A DNA stretch of 64,000 nucleotides, from positions 1 to 64,000 of the forward strand of contig JBCBGC010000027.1 in assembly GCA_038527215.1 (NCBI GenBank), written 5' to 3'. How positions within the stretch are numbered: position 1 is the first letter of the stretch; each line of letters begins with the position of its first letter. Of this stretch, positions 8,780 to 17,157 are shown piece by piece. The notes under the pieces are model-generated. The model made no database searches. It was not told the DNA's origin and worked only from the letters and a program-made list of their open reading frames with translations. The DNA comes from JAWPMV01 sp038527215 (GTDB lineage Bacteria; Bacteroidota; Bacteroidia; J057). The position numbers and the translations under genes were made by a program.

Positions 8780-9842
8780 TTTCCTTCTTTATGGCTTCTA
8801 ACACAGCCTGCATCAAATCGGGATCGGCGCTACTTCCCATGTGTGAAATACGCAAGAGGTGGCCCTTCAGTTCGCCCTGACCTCCGGAAAGTTCGAATCC
8901 GTGCTGGTCTGTCAGGCGTCCCCTCAATTTTTCGTGGTCGGTTTTAGGAAAAGAAAAAGCAGTCAGGGAATCGGATGGCTGCTCAGCGAGCATGTGCCCG
9001 CCCAGGTCTTTGATTCCTTGTCGGAAGGTCCGGGCGGTGTGGTGAACCTGTTGCCATATATGCGGTAAGCCCTGCCCTGTCACTTGATCCAAAGCCGCTT
9101 TCAGTCCATACATCAATTGGACGGGTGCCGTAAAAGGAAAGGCTGCATTCCGAGCTTGTTGCGCATAGGTTTTCAAGTGCCGAAAATCTCCCGGATGGGG
9201 CTCAGGCATCTCCTGGAAGGCACGTTCGCTCATCGCGAACAGAAAGGTGCCCGCAGGGTTCATGAGGGCCTTTTGACTAGCCGTGATGGCTAGGTCGATG
9301 CCCCAGGCGTCGAGATAAAAGGGCACGGCTCCAATCGTCGTAATCCCGTCCACCAGCAGCAAAAGCTCAGGCCTCTCCTGACGGAGAGCGAGACTTATTT
9401 CTTCCAGGTCCAGCAGGTTGCCCGTGGAGGTTTCACAATGGGTGATGACGACCCCTTTCAGGCTGGGCAACTTTTTGACCATCTCTAGCACTTCTTTAGG
9501 CTGAAAACCCTGGCCCCAGGACTTCGTCATCGGCCGGACGCTTAGGTTCATGGTGCGTCCGTAGGATTTCCAGCGCTCACTAAACTTGCCATTTTCCAAT
9601 ACCAGCACTTCACTGCCCGGTTTGAACAGGCTGTACATAGCCATTTCGACCCCATAGGTTCCACTGCCCATGGCCAGGCCTAATTCCTCTTTGGTTTGGA
9701 AGAGGTAGCGCATCTTTTCCAGCAGGTCTCGGTATAGCTCATGAAAAGCAGCAGTGCGATGATGAATGACGGGTTGGGCAATGGCCTCCTGAACAAAGGT
9801 AGGGATGGGGACTGGGCCAGGGGTAAGCAAGTGGTGCTTCAT
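8769..9842 (-). CDS. Class V aminotransferase (alanine-glyoxylate/serine-pyruvate type)
   Basis: A 357-residue PLP enzyme of fold type I, class V. The N-terminal LTPGPVPIP and HHRTAAFHELY are typical of the alanine-glyoxylate/serine-pyruvate/purine-catabolism branch. MGSGTYGVE binds cofactor phosphate, THCETSTG and LLVDGITTIGAVP hold the ring-stacking and Asp residues, and Lys in ITASQKALMNPAG is the Schiff-base lysine. Length is normal for the group (350-390). It sits alone between two convergent or divergent neighbours; the start at 9842 is 97 bases from the divergent epimerase gene, so the two share a promoter region. The amino donor and acceptor cannot be decided from sequence alone. Confidence 0.88.
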   Translation of the reverse strand: MKHHLLTPGPVPIPTFVQEAIAQPVIHHRTAAFHELYRDLLEKMRYLFQTKEELGLAMGSGTYGVEMAMYSLFKPGSEVLVLENGKFSERWKSYGRTMNLSVRPMTKSWGQGFQPKEVLEMVKKLPSLKGVVITHCETSTGNLLDLEEISLALRQERPELLLLVDGITTIGAVPFYLDAWGIDLAITASQKALMNPAGTFLFAMSERAFQEMPEPHPGDFRHLKTYAQQARNAAFPFTAPVQLMYGLKAALDQVTGQGLPHIWQQVHHTARTFRQGIKDLGGHMLAEQPSDSLTAFSFPKTDHEKLRGRLTDQHGFELSGGQGELKGHLLRISHMGSSADPDLMQAVLEAIKKEIRS

Positions 9843-9939
9843 GAGTTGGGATTAAAGCCTGAGAATATTCACTTTGCGAAAGTAAAGGTAACTTTTCCCT
9901 GGAAAAGCAGTTATTTACCTGATTCTTAGCCCAATTATC

Positions 9940-10824
9940 ATGAATATTCTCATTACAGGTGGTACTGGTTTCATAGGCCAATATTTGGTGCCTGTCCTTA
10001 CGCAAAAAGGTCATCAGGTTACCCTCCTCAGCCGACGCGAGCGGGAATCCAGGGATCGACTGGTTTCCTATCGAACATGGAATGGGAAAGCAATGCCACC
10101 GGCTTTGGGGATTTACGATGTGGTGATCAACCTGGCGGGCAGCAGCCTGGGAGACGGTAAGTGGACGGAAGAAAGGAAAAAAGTCATCCTGCAAAGTCGA
10201 CTGGATGCCACGCAGGCTTGTGTAGATTTTATTAATGGGGGTTCTCGCCCTCCGCAACTGTTTATTTCTGCTTCAGCGGTAGGCTACTATGGGGTTGAAC
10301 CTTCCGGAGTATTGGATGAAGATGCCGCTCCAGGAAAGGACTTCGCTGCGGAGGTCTGCCGCCAATGGGAAGAAGTCTCACAACACGCCAATACCCGGGT
10401 GATTAATCCCCGCATCGGTGTGGTATTAGGGAAAGATGGAGGAGCTTTGGAGAGGATGTTGCCCATTTACAAAGCCTACCTGGGCGGCAGATTTGCTTCA
10501 GGTAAACAAGGCTTTCCCTGGATTCACATGGACGACATTGTCCGGGCTTTTGTATTTATGATCGAATCAGAAACCCTCAGTGGTCCCCTGAACCTGGCCG
10601 CGCCTGAGACTGTAGATCAGGCGCAGTTTTCCAAGGCCCTGGCCAAAGCCCTGGGCACCCTGGAACTGTTCATTGTGCCCAAATTTGGCTTAAAGTTGCT
10701 ATTCGGTGAGCAATCGCAGCTGATGTATGGAGGACAAAAGGTCCGGATGGACAAACTGACTAACGCGGGCTTCTCCTTCGCTTTTCCGGAACTTGCGCCC
10801 GCCCTGGCCGATCTCGTCTCCTAA
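9940..10824 (+). CDS. TIGR01777 family NAD(P)-dependent epimerase (YfcH/SDR39U1-like)
   Basis: A 294-residue extended short-chain dehydrogenase. The N-terminus MNILITGGTGFIGQYL is the GxxGxxG dinucleotide-binding loop. NLAGSSLGDGKWTEERKK and the ISASAVGYYG motif are hallmarks of the TIGR01777 group, as is FPWIHMDDIVRAF, and a C-terminal DUF1731-like region covers about 235-285 (FGLKLLFGEQSQLMYGGQKV). YYG supplies the Tyr of the catalytic site. Members are widespread in bacteria; their physiological substrate is not established. The gene is divergent from the aminotransferase and is followed by a 300-base stretch without genes. Confidence 0.88.
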   Translation: MNILITGGTGFIGQYLVPVLTQKGHQVTLLSRRERESRDRLVSYRTWNGKAMPPALGIYDVVINLAGSSLGDGKWTEERKKVILQSRLDATQACVDFINGGSRPPQLFISASAVGYYGVEPSGVLDEDAAPGKDFAAEVCRQWEEVSQHANTRVINPRIGVVLGKDGGALERMLPIYKAYLGGRFASGKQGFPWIHMDDIVRAFVFMIESETLSGPLNLAAPETVDQAQFSKALAKALGTLELFIVPKFGLKLLFGEQSQLMYGGQKVRMDKLTNAGFSFAFPELAPALADLVS

Positions 10825-11125
10825 AGACAAGGGCCGTATCCTATTGGACACAGCCCCATACGCCACTTACATAAAACTCTTTCCAAGGCCTGTGCTCACG
10901 CTCAGGCCCCCGCCATACATTTCTGCTCGTAAATCATCTTGGATAAGTGATAGGTTCGCGACTTGCGAATTCGCTGGGTAAGGGCGGCCCAGATGTTACA
11001 AATGTGTTTCATGGTGCCAGTGGTTAGCTTGGACAGGTTAACATGCTGTAGGTAACAGAAGGATGCTTTGGGGTGCAATTACCATATAGATAACGGCGAG
11101 CCGGCTTTTCCATAAAATTCGGGGC
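10825..11125. other. Gene-poor stretch
   Basis: About 300 bases between the epimerase stop and the terminator of the next minus-strand gene. I see no credible coding region, tRNA or repeat. A short inverted repeat (GGCCTG/CAGGCC near 10888-10909) might end the epimerase transcript but has no U-run. Confidence 0.4.
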
Positions 11126-11159
11126 AAAAAAATACCCTGCCATGAATCAGGGCAGGGTA
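11126..11159 (-). terminator. Intrinsic terminator
   Basis: A nine-pair stem TACCCTGCC/GGCAGGGTA (11133-11141 with 11151-11159) is followed on the minus strand by seven U residues (11132-11126). It lies 22 bases after the stop of the lipoprotein-like gene at 11181. Confidence 0.85.
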
Positions 11160-11180
11160 GGGGGCCTATGGACATGTAGG

Positions 11181-11861
11181 TTAGTCATCCAGGATAAACA
11201 ACACAACACAGTCTGACTTCGATTGTATGCCTAGATAGCTCCCCTTTGGGGCAAACATTTCATTTTTTACCTCTCCCAGAAATCCCTGATGGGCCGCGAT
11301 AAAGTGGGAGCCCATCGCTATGTATTTTCGGGACTTCTTGCTCCCGAAGTAAGTCATATAGGACTGTTTGCAGAAGTTGTTCCGGTATTTCCAGCCATAC
11401 ACAGTGTCTTGATGCGGGGCTCCTTTACTTCGATCCAGGCCATTCCCCAAATTTTCAAAGGTAATGTAGACAAAGGGGAGCTGGTTATAATCGACCTTCC
11501 CGCCTACATCCAATGGGGCAGTTTGAGGCTCAGAAGGGGAGGAAGGAAAGTGCTCCAAGTTTCTACTTTTATTTTCCCATGCATCCTCTGTGAAAATTAG
11601 TAGTTCGAAGTTTTCCGGGTTAAAATCTTCGAGGAAGCCAGGATGGTCGAAAGAAACTTTCAGGGTGTTAAAATCTGCGTTGCTATAAGTATTCAGGGGG
11701 AGTAAAACCGTGTAGCAAAAATCTTCATGCCTGGGTTCTACAAAATCTGGCTTATAGGGAGGAAGGGAAGAATGGGGAGAGACCCTTACCTGACTTCCGC
11801 AATCGGTTAATCCAAAGGTAATACTTAACAAGACCAGCCATAAGCCTGTGCAATTTCTCAT
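11181..11861 (-). CDS. Hypothetical secreted or lipoprotein-like protein
   Basis: About 226 residues. I choose the ATG at 11861, which opens a signal-like N-terminus (MRNCTGLWLVLLSITFG) followed by LTDCGS; the Cys could be a lipobox, although Asp at -1 is unusual. A GTG 45 bases upstream would bury the signal peptide. The mature part is aromatic-rich and beta-like with several Cys (EDFCYTVLL, NNFCKQSYM, SDCVVLF), suggesting an exported protein with disulfides. I recognise no domain. It is monocistronic with its own strong terminator. Confidence 0.65.
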   Translation of the reverse strand: MRNCTGLWLVLLSITFGLTDCGSQVRVSPHSSLPPYKPDFVEPRHEDFCYTVLLPLNTYSNADFNTLKVSFDHPGFLEDFNPENFELLIFTEDAWENKSRNLEHFPSSPSEPQTAPLDVGGKVDYNQLPFVYITFENLGNGLDRSKGAPHQDTVYGWKYRNNFCKQSYMTYFGSKKSRKYIAMGSHFIAAHQGFLGEVKNEMFAPKGSYLGIQSKSDCVVLFILDD

Positions 11862-12179
11862 GCAGTAAAAGTTATTCAGCTTACCAGAGCGTTGTTGGTA
11901 AGCCACTTTGACGAATAACTATCAGCAATAATTCAATAAAATCTTAAAGCCCCTTAAGCAGCATGGGTTTGCCGTTTCAAGCTGGTAGTTGTGGTAATTC
12001 TAATCCCGAGAGCCTGTAGATACCGGGGACAGAAATATGGATCCATAGGAAGGGCCCTATGCTTAACGCATGTATTCCGTACGAGGAAGATATTGTGGCC
12101 AGGGTCCCGGATTTCCCCCTTTCTAACACCTGTAAGGCAAGTCAGGGAAAAAGGGCGAATAGAATTTTTATACTATGAC
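11862..12179. other. Intergenic stretch
   Basis: About 320 bases between two minus-strand genes. It must contain the promoter of the gene starting at 11861; the AT-rich segment near 11920-11950 is the likely place, but I do not see an exact TAnnTTTG. No coding region or repeat that I can support. Confidence 0.35.
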
Positions 12180-12581
12180 CTAATCCAATAAAAAGGTCTC
12201 GGGTCCAGCGTTCCAGTTCCAGTTTCCGGGCGCGGGTTTGGGGGGGAGGGGCAGCCTACTGCTTTCAAACAAAGTAGTTTCTGTAACCACCTTGCTTTTG
12301 GGAGGTGGGGGCGGTGGCAAAATGGGACTGAACAATAGTTTGCTGGTCCACAGCAGAAAACACAACCAACAGGCTGTCATGGCGATGAGGCCAAGAGAAG
12401 TAAAACGCTGCCAGCGGTCATCTTGCTCCATCCGTTTGGATCGGAGCAATTTCGCGGCAGAGGTGGCCGCTGTATGCACAACAGTTTCGGTTCGTCTGAG
12501 GCGGTGCCATCTTTTGAAGAAGGCATTCCAGCCACCGTACAAGAGGTCAGAAGCCAAAAGGAAAAACTCCTTAATGAACAT
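12180..12581 (-). CDS. Small single-pass membrane protein with proline-rich tail
   Basis: A 133-residue predicted protein: a basic N-terminal half (KRWHRLRRTE, LLRSKRMEQDDRW), one transmembrane segment (LGLIAMTACWLCFLLW, about residues 63-86), then a Pro-rich linker with a run of seven prolines and a Trp/Asn-containing tail. The layout suggests an inner-membrane protein whose Pro-rich part spans or enters the periplasm. The opposite strand is also open here for 116 codons, but that product is basic and featureless, so the minus-strand reading is preferred. No family recognised. Moderate confidence that it is a gene. Confidence 0.5.
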   Translation of the reverse strand: MFIKEFFLLASDLLYGGWNAFFKRWHRLRRTETVVHTAATSAAKLLRSKRMEQDDRWQRFTSLGLIAMTACWLCFLLWTSKLLFSPILPPPPPPKSKVVTETTLFESSRLPLPPKPAPGNWNWNAGPETFLLD

Positions 12582-12794
12582 AAATTAGGGGCTTGAAAGT
12601 GCGATACTTAATACTCCTCTTTTTTTAGGGCAATTGAAAAGAACAATCATCCCAAAACTTACAGCAGCTAAAAGGTCTGATATTGCTAAAGAAAAATCTT
12701 CGAAACAGGGCTTGGTTTTGGAATGGTGCTTGCGAGTTTGAAGAGGGTTTGCTATATAGGTTCTCCCTTATCTTCCAGTTAAAAATACCTCAAC

Positions 12795-14270
12795 ATGCTG
12801 TCTGGCGTGCGTTTGTTACTTCTTGCCACCTTATTCATGCCATTTGCGAACTTATCGGCCCAGTCCTCTGGTCTTTCCCGGGTAGAAGCCGCCGTCAAAA
12901 GCCTGGCTCAGGATCCTGATATGCGATCAGCAAATTGGGGCTTAGCCATCCGGGATGCACAATCCGGGCGGCTGTTATTTGGCTATGAATCTGAACGGAA
13001 CCTTGCAACCGCCTCTACCATGAAAGCGGTAAGTACTGCTACCGCGCTGGGAGTATTGGGGCCGAATTTTCGATTTGAGACCCGCATTGAATATGTTGGC
13101 AGCCTGTCATCTGATGGGGTGCTGGAGGGAGATTTGATCATCCGAGGAGGGGGCGATCCCACCCTGGGCTCGGACAGATTTGGCAAGCCTTACCAAATGG
13201 CCACCATATTTTATGATTGGGCACAGAAGGTCAAGCAGGCAGGGATCAAAGAGATTCAAGGCCGCGTGATTGGGGACGAGGGAACCTATTCTTCTCAACT
13301 CACCCCGGGAAATTGGGGCTGGGAGGACATGGGGAATTATTATGGTGCAGGAGCTGGCGGATTGAATGTGCATGAAAACTTGTATCGGCTTGATCTGAAG
13401 CCCGGTGCTCGAACAGGGGACCGGACAAAGGTGCTCCGCACAGACCCGGAGATTCCCCGCATTCAATTTTACAACGAATTGACCACCGGGCGACCCGGTT
13501 CAGGAGATAATGCCTATATCTATGGCGCTCCCTACACCTATGGGCGATACTTGCGGGGGACGATTCCTGCCGGAGTGAGTTCTTTTTCTATCAAAGGTTC
13601 TATTCCTGATCCAGCGTTGTTTTGTGCAGATCAGTTTAAGGAAGTGTTGCAGGCTTGTGAAGTGGCGGTGGTGGGCCAGGCCAATACCAGTCGCAGGTTG
13701 AAACTGATGGGAGAAAATTTACCCGAAAAAGGGAAGCTTGTTCATCGACATTTTTCGCCCACGCTAGCAGATATCGTGATCCCTACCAATATGAAAAGTA
13801 TCAACCTCTATGCGGAAGCCCTGGCCAATCAGGTGGCCCAGGCGCGGGAGGGAGATAACCGGGAAGTAGGAGAAGCCATGAAAAAATACTGGCAGAGCCA
13901 GGGAGTAAATACCCGGGGCATGTATCTGCGGGATGGCAGTGGGTTATCTCCTAATAACCAACTCAGCACGGGACAGCTTTCAGCTATTTTATGTAAGGTA
14001 TACCAGTCAGGCTACTATCAAAGTTTCAACCAATCCTTGCCGGTAGCTGGTAAGTCAGGCTCTCTCAGTCGGATGATGCGGGGCACCAAAGCAGCGAATA
14101 ACCTGCGCGCCAAGAGTGGTTATATTTCCGGGGTTCGTAGCTACACCGGTTACGTAGAAGATGGGCAGGGAAGAACCCTGGCCTTTACCTTTATCGTGAA
14201 TTATTTTTCAGGGAGTTCCGGCCAGATGCGGAACAAAATGGCGAATATCATGGCCCTTATGGCCAACTAG
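12795..14270 (+). CDS. dacB: D-alanyl-D-alanine carboxypeptidase/endopeptidase (PBP4, S13)
   Basis: A 491-residue periplasmic peptidase of the PBP4/S13 family, which trims the terminal D-Ala and cuts cross-bridges in peptidoglycan. An N-terminal signal peptide (ending NLSAQS) precedes the catalytic domain. The three penicillin-binding motifs are present: SxxK as STMK (Ser74, Lys77), SxN in GSGLSPNNQLS, and KSG in AKSGYISG near the C-terminus (KTG in most PBPs). The long insertion between SxxK and SxN, with GGGDPTLGS and GAGAGGLNVHEN, is characteristic of class C PBPs. It is monocistronic and converges with the DUF4240 gene with one base between stops. Confidence 0.93.
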   Translation: MLSGVRLLLLATLFMPFANLSAQSSGLSRVEAAVKSLAQDPDMRSANWGLAIRDAQSGRLLFGYESERNLATASTMKAVSTATALGVLGPNFRFETRIEYVGSLSSDGVLEGDLIIRGGGDPTLGSDRFGKPYQMATIFYDWAQKVKQAGIKEIQGRVIGDEGTYSSQLTPGNWGWEDMGNYYGAGAGGLNVHENLYRLDLKPGARTGDRTKVLRTDPEIPRIQFYNELTTGRPGSGDNAYIYGAPYTYGRYLRGTIPAGVSSFSIKGSIPDPALFCADQFKEVLQACEVAVVGQANTSRRLKLMGENLPEKGKLVHRHFSPTLADIVIPTNMKSINLYAEALANQVAQAREGDNREVGEAMKKYWQSQGVNTRGMYLRDGSGLSPNNQLSTGQLSAILCKVYQSGYYQSFNQSLPVAGKSGSLSRMMRGTKAANNLRAKSGYISGVRSYTGYVEDGQGRTLAFTFIVNYFSGSSGQMRNKMANIMALMAN

Positions 14271-14271
14271 C

Positions 14272-14754
14272 TTATCCACCAAAACGCTGCCATAGTCTGG
14301 GAAACTTGGCCGGTAGATCGTCTTCTTCCCACTTGATGCCTTTGATGGAATGAGGAGGAGGTAACTCTTTCCCGGTTTTCAATTCATAGGCTTCCAGGGC
14401 ACAAGCTCCATATCCCACCCAGTCCATCGGGTCCCGACGGCTGATGATTTTGGTCAGGGATTCTGGATTCTTAAGGGCCTTATAATATTTTTTTCGCCCC
14501 TGAGAGATCAACCAGCCTCGAAAATCCGCAAAAAAGACCTCTCCTCCTTTGGGGTTCATGATGTGGGAAGCCGCTTTTAGCTCCCAGGTATTAGCCATGT
14601 TCATATAGTGCGTGAAGATGGTATCAAACATCATGATGTCTCCTACTGACCGCTTGGCCAGTCTGCGAATAAGCCGGGCCTGGTGCTGTTCACTGTTTTT
14701 ATTGACCCTGCTACGGCTTTTATCGATGATCTTCCAGAATTTTTTCTCCGTCAT
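14272..14754 (-). CDS. DUF4240 family protein
   Basis: A 160-residue cytoplasmic protein. The start MTEKKFWKIID, the central FADFRGWLISQGRKKYYKALKNP and the later YGACALEAYELKTG are the pattern of DUF4240 proteins, which often begin with MTExxFW and carry the FxxWLIxxG motif. No enzyme activity is known for the family. There is no signal peptide or membrane segment. It lies 72 bases downstream of the PPi-PFK gene on the same strand, but a strong hairpin separates them, so it may have its own promoter. Confidence 0.78.
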   Translation of the reverse strand: MTEKKFWKIIDKSRSRVNKNSEQHQARLIRRLAKRSVGDIMMFDTIFTHYMNMANTWELKAASHIMNPKGGEVFFADFRGWLISQGRKKYYKALKNPESLTKIISRRDPMDWVGYGACALEAYELKTGKELPPPHSIKGIKWEEDDLPAKFPRLWQRFGG

Positions 14755-14767
14755 ATTAGAAAATGAA

Positions 14768-14811
14768 AACGCTAAGCTACGGACTTTCGGTCCGGTAACT
14801 TAGCGTTTTTT
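14768..14811 (-). terminator. Strong hairpin, likely terminator of the PFK gene
   Basis: Near-perfect inverted repeat AACGCTAAGCTAC/GTAACTTAGCGTT with an inner GGAC/GTCC stem, between the pfp stop (14827) and the DUF4240 start (14754). The plus strand ends in six Ts and the minus strand in a shorter T-rich run, so it may work in both directions. Confidence 0.75.
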
Positions 14812-14826
14812 CAGATAAAAATAGTC

Positions 14827-16107
14827 CTAGCCTTCGATAGACCCCGGAATAGCTGTCGGGGTTACGGGGCGAATCATAGACGGATCAAAGTCCCAGTTGA
14901 GGATTTTGTAGAAGTCAAAATCTGCTGGATTGTCCACATATTGACGAGCGGCTTCGTAGTCTGGCTCACATAATACATGCAGATCTCCAAAGACCATTTT
15001 GGCTAGCTCAGAATCGATATCTACCAAACGCGGAGGAATTTTTCCCGTTTCTGGGTCCTCGATATCTGCCAGGAAGACCGGCTGGATATTCGCTTTGGAA
15101 CTGGTTGAAACGATACAACCCGTTTTGCCCTCCATGAAGAGCTTGCGTACACCCATGCCCAGCAAGGTACACAGCGTCAGGTCATAGGCTACGGGGCGGG
15201 TACATCTCAGTTCGTATCCCATTTCTACCGGACGGCTTTTTACGGTAATGCCTAGTTCTTTGAGCCTACGCTGCAGGAGTACGTTGAAGATGTGAGCCTT
15301 ACTCACATTCCCTAATTCTGGGTGGCCGTGTGCATCGTAGGTAAAGTTGATGCCGCAGTTTTTGATTTCGTCCAGACTCAGGAAGTGGAATACCCCTTCA
15401 CTAACCATGGCTACCCCGTGATGAATCCCCCCGATCATCCGCTTGAGGATGGAGGAAATCATGAGGTTCACGATTTTATCAATGGTGATTTCGGTTTTGT
15501 TGAACATTTCCGGGATGATAATCACCGGGAAGTGGCAACTGGTACCGATTTCAAAGGCGAGGTGTCCGGCTGAGCGACCCATGGAAGAAATGACGAACCA
15601 GTTTCCGCTGGTACGGGCATCTTCATAGACAGTATTTCCGATGATTACTCCCGCATCTTTGGCAGAATTGAAGCCAAAAGTAGGGGTCCTGCCCGGTAGC
15701 GGGAGGTCGTTGTCGATGGTCTTCGGGACGTGAATGTTCTGAATGTCCACTTCATTTGCCTGAAGGAACTTCGCGAGACGGTTGGCGGTTGAGGCCGTAT
15801 CATCTCCCCCAATGGTTACCAGAAGTTTGACGTTATTTTCTACAAAAAAATCAGCCTTAAACTCATGGTCCTTGGGCTTATAGCGACTCATGCGGAGGGT
15901 TGAGCCTCCTCTGGGAAAAATTCGGTCCGCGTACAGGAAGTCAATGTTGACGGTTTGGGCTTCCCCGTTGAAGAGGTTTTTGTAACCGTCGTGAATGCCA
16001 ATGATCTTGAATCCATCCCGAAGGAAGACCTTCGCAATGGTACTGATCACGGTGTTGATGCCAGGTGCTGGTCCTCCAGCACAAAGAATGGCAATTGATT
16101 TTTGCAT
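14827..16107 (-). CDS. pfp: Pyrophosphate-dependent 6-phosphofructokinase
   Basis: A 426-residue phosphofructokinase that phosphorylates fructose 6-phosphate, in glycolysis and reversibly when PPi is the donor. The donor site reads GGDD (residues 100-103) and the catalytic loop is PKTIDND (128-134). In ATP-dependent enzymes these are normally GGDG/GGNG and PGTIDND; the second Asp and the Lys mark the PPi-using type. MGRSAGHLA and PEMF are also typical. The start at 16107 gives the expected MQKSIAILCAGGPAPGIN. It is followed by a strong hairpin terminator. The donor is inferred from these residues, which are reliable predictors in the family. Confidence 0.93.
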   Translation of the reverse strand: MQKSIAILCAGGPAPGINTVISTIAKVFLRDGFKIIGIHDGYKNLFNGEAQTVNIDFLYADRIFPRGGSTLRMSRYKPKDHEFKADFFVENNVKLLVTIGGDDTASTANRLAKFLQANEVDIQNIHVPKTIDNDLPLPGRTPTFGFNSAKDAGVIIGNTVYEDARTSGNWFVISSMGRSAGHLAFEIGTSCHFPVIIIPEMFNKTEITIDKIVNLMISSILKRMIGGIHHGVAMVSEGVFHFLSLDEIKNCGINFTYDAHGHPELGNVSKAHIFNVLLQRRLKELGITVKSRPVEMGYELRCTRPVAYDLTLCTLLGMGVRKLFMEGKTGCIVSTSSKANIQPVFLADIEDPETGKIPPRLVDIDSELAKMVFGDLHVLCEPDYEAARQYVDNPADFDFYKILNWDFDPSMIRPVTPTAIPGSIEG

Positions 16108-16268
16108 AGATGTTCCACTTTTATATCCAATACCAAATATCCTTTCTAATATGAAGTATAAACGTCATATTCCTTAATAAATCGTTAAGAAAGCGATTTA
16201 TTCGTGGCAAATATCGCAAATTGAGGAAAGAAGTAAAATAGGGCAATAAAAGAGGGGAGCCAACGAAT

Positions 16269-16958
16269 TTAAGGAAGGATTTCCAGTAATTCCAAGTCAA
16301 AGATTAAGAGGGAGTTAGGGGTAACTGGCCCTCTTTCTGCTTCTCCCCAGGCCATTTTAGCAGGAACATACACTTCCCAATGATCTCCGGGACGCATCAG
16401 GGTAAGCGCTTCTTGCAGCCCTAGAAGGGTTGCAGTAAGGTCTATTTCCCGTTCCCCTCGCGGCGTAAATACCGTCCCATTGAGCATCCGGCCTTCATAA
16501 TTTACTTTCACGACCTGGTCTAACTTGGGAGAAGTGCCGCTTCCCTGGCCCAGTACCTTGTATTGTAGCCCGCTGGGAAGTTCCTGAACCTCTGATTTGG
16601 TTCGATTTTCGGACAAAAACTCTTCTTCCAACTTCTGATTGGTGGAGGCAATTTTTTGCATTTCTGCCCGATGCTCAGCTCTCAGTTTATCGGTGAAGCC
16701 TTTGATCAGGGCTTTCATTTCTTCTTCACTGAGTTTTTGATCAGTAGACAAAGCCTGATCTCTGAATCCTTGGTATAGGAGGTCTGGATTCAATTCTACG
16801 TTCTGATTTTGGTAATAATGCTGGGCAATATCCATGCCTACGGCATAGGATATGCTGTCCATCTCTGAGATGAGATTGGCCTCGTTTGGATGCGGGGCAT
16901 TACAGGAAGCTATGGCAGCAAGTAAACTGGCGTACAGTAGCCAAAGCCTTAATTTCAT
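16269..16958 (-). CDS. FKBP-type peptidyl-prolyl isomerase lipoprotein
   Basis: A 229-residue exported lipoprotein. The signal peptide ends in a lipobox AIASC, with Cys19 as the acylated residue. The N-terminal helical part (about 30-125, with ISYAVGMDIAQ and FRDQ) is the dimerisation domain of Mip/FkpA-like FKBPs; the C-terminal FKBP domain follows, with LPSGLQYKVLGQGSG, VKVNYEGRMLNGTVF, LMRPGDHWEVYVP and the final LLIFDLELLEI. In the FKBP region the usual FDSS is FTPR and the usual YG(x)R is WGEAE, so part of the active pocket is altered. Probably a periplasmic or outer-membrane folding helper. Confidence 0.88.
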   Translation of the reverse strand: MKLRLWLLYASLLAAIASCNAPHPNEANLISEMDSISYAVGMDIAQHYYQNQNVELNPDLLYQGFRDQALSTDQKLSEEEMKALIKGFTDKLRAEHRAEMQKIASTNQKLEEEFLSENRTKSEVQELPSGLQYKVLGQGSGTSPKLDQVVKVNYEGRMLNGTVFTPRGEREIDLTATLLGLQEALTLMRPGDHWEVYVPAKMAWGEAERGPVTPNSLLIFDLELLEILP

Positions 16959-17157
16959 GCGATATTCCTTAGGACGGGTGAAGGATCATGCACGTAGGCA
17001 AAATCAGAGCAAATGTAGCATTTTTTCATCACGAAGGCATGCCCTAACCCCCATGATTCTACAGAATCGTAAGGGTAAGACCTGAGAAATACAGGGAAAA
17101 TTGTATCTTTAGGTCTATATTTTGGCGTTGCTAAGCCCTTAGAAAGCCGCACACTCT

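Noticed and set aside
10825..11125. tRNA or small RNA gene in the gap after the epimerase
   Set aside because: No cloverleaf, CCA-like end or T-loop sequence could be found, and the only strong hairpin belongs to the minus-strand gene's terminator.
12238..12588. Plus-strand frame of 116 codons opposite the small membrane protein
   Set aside because: It lacks a clear domain and has a glycine-run artefact caused by the proline codons on the other strand; the minus-strand reading has a membrane helix and sensible layout.
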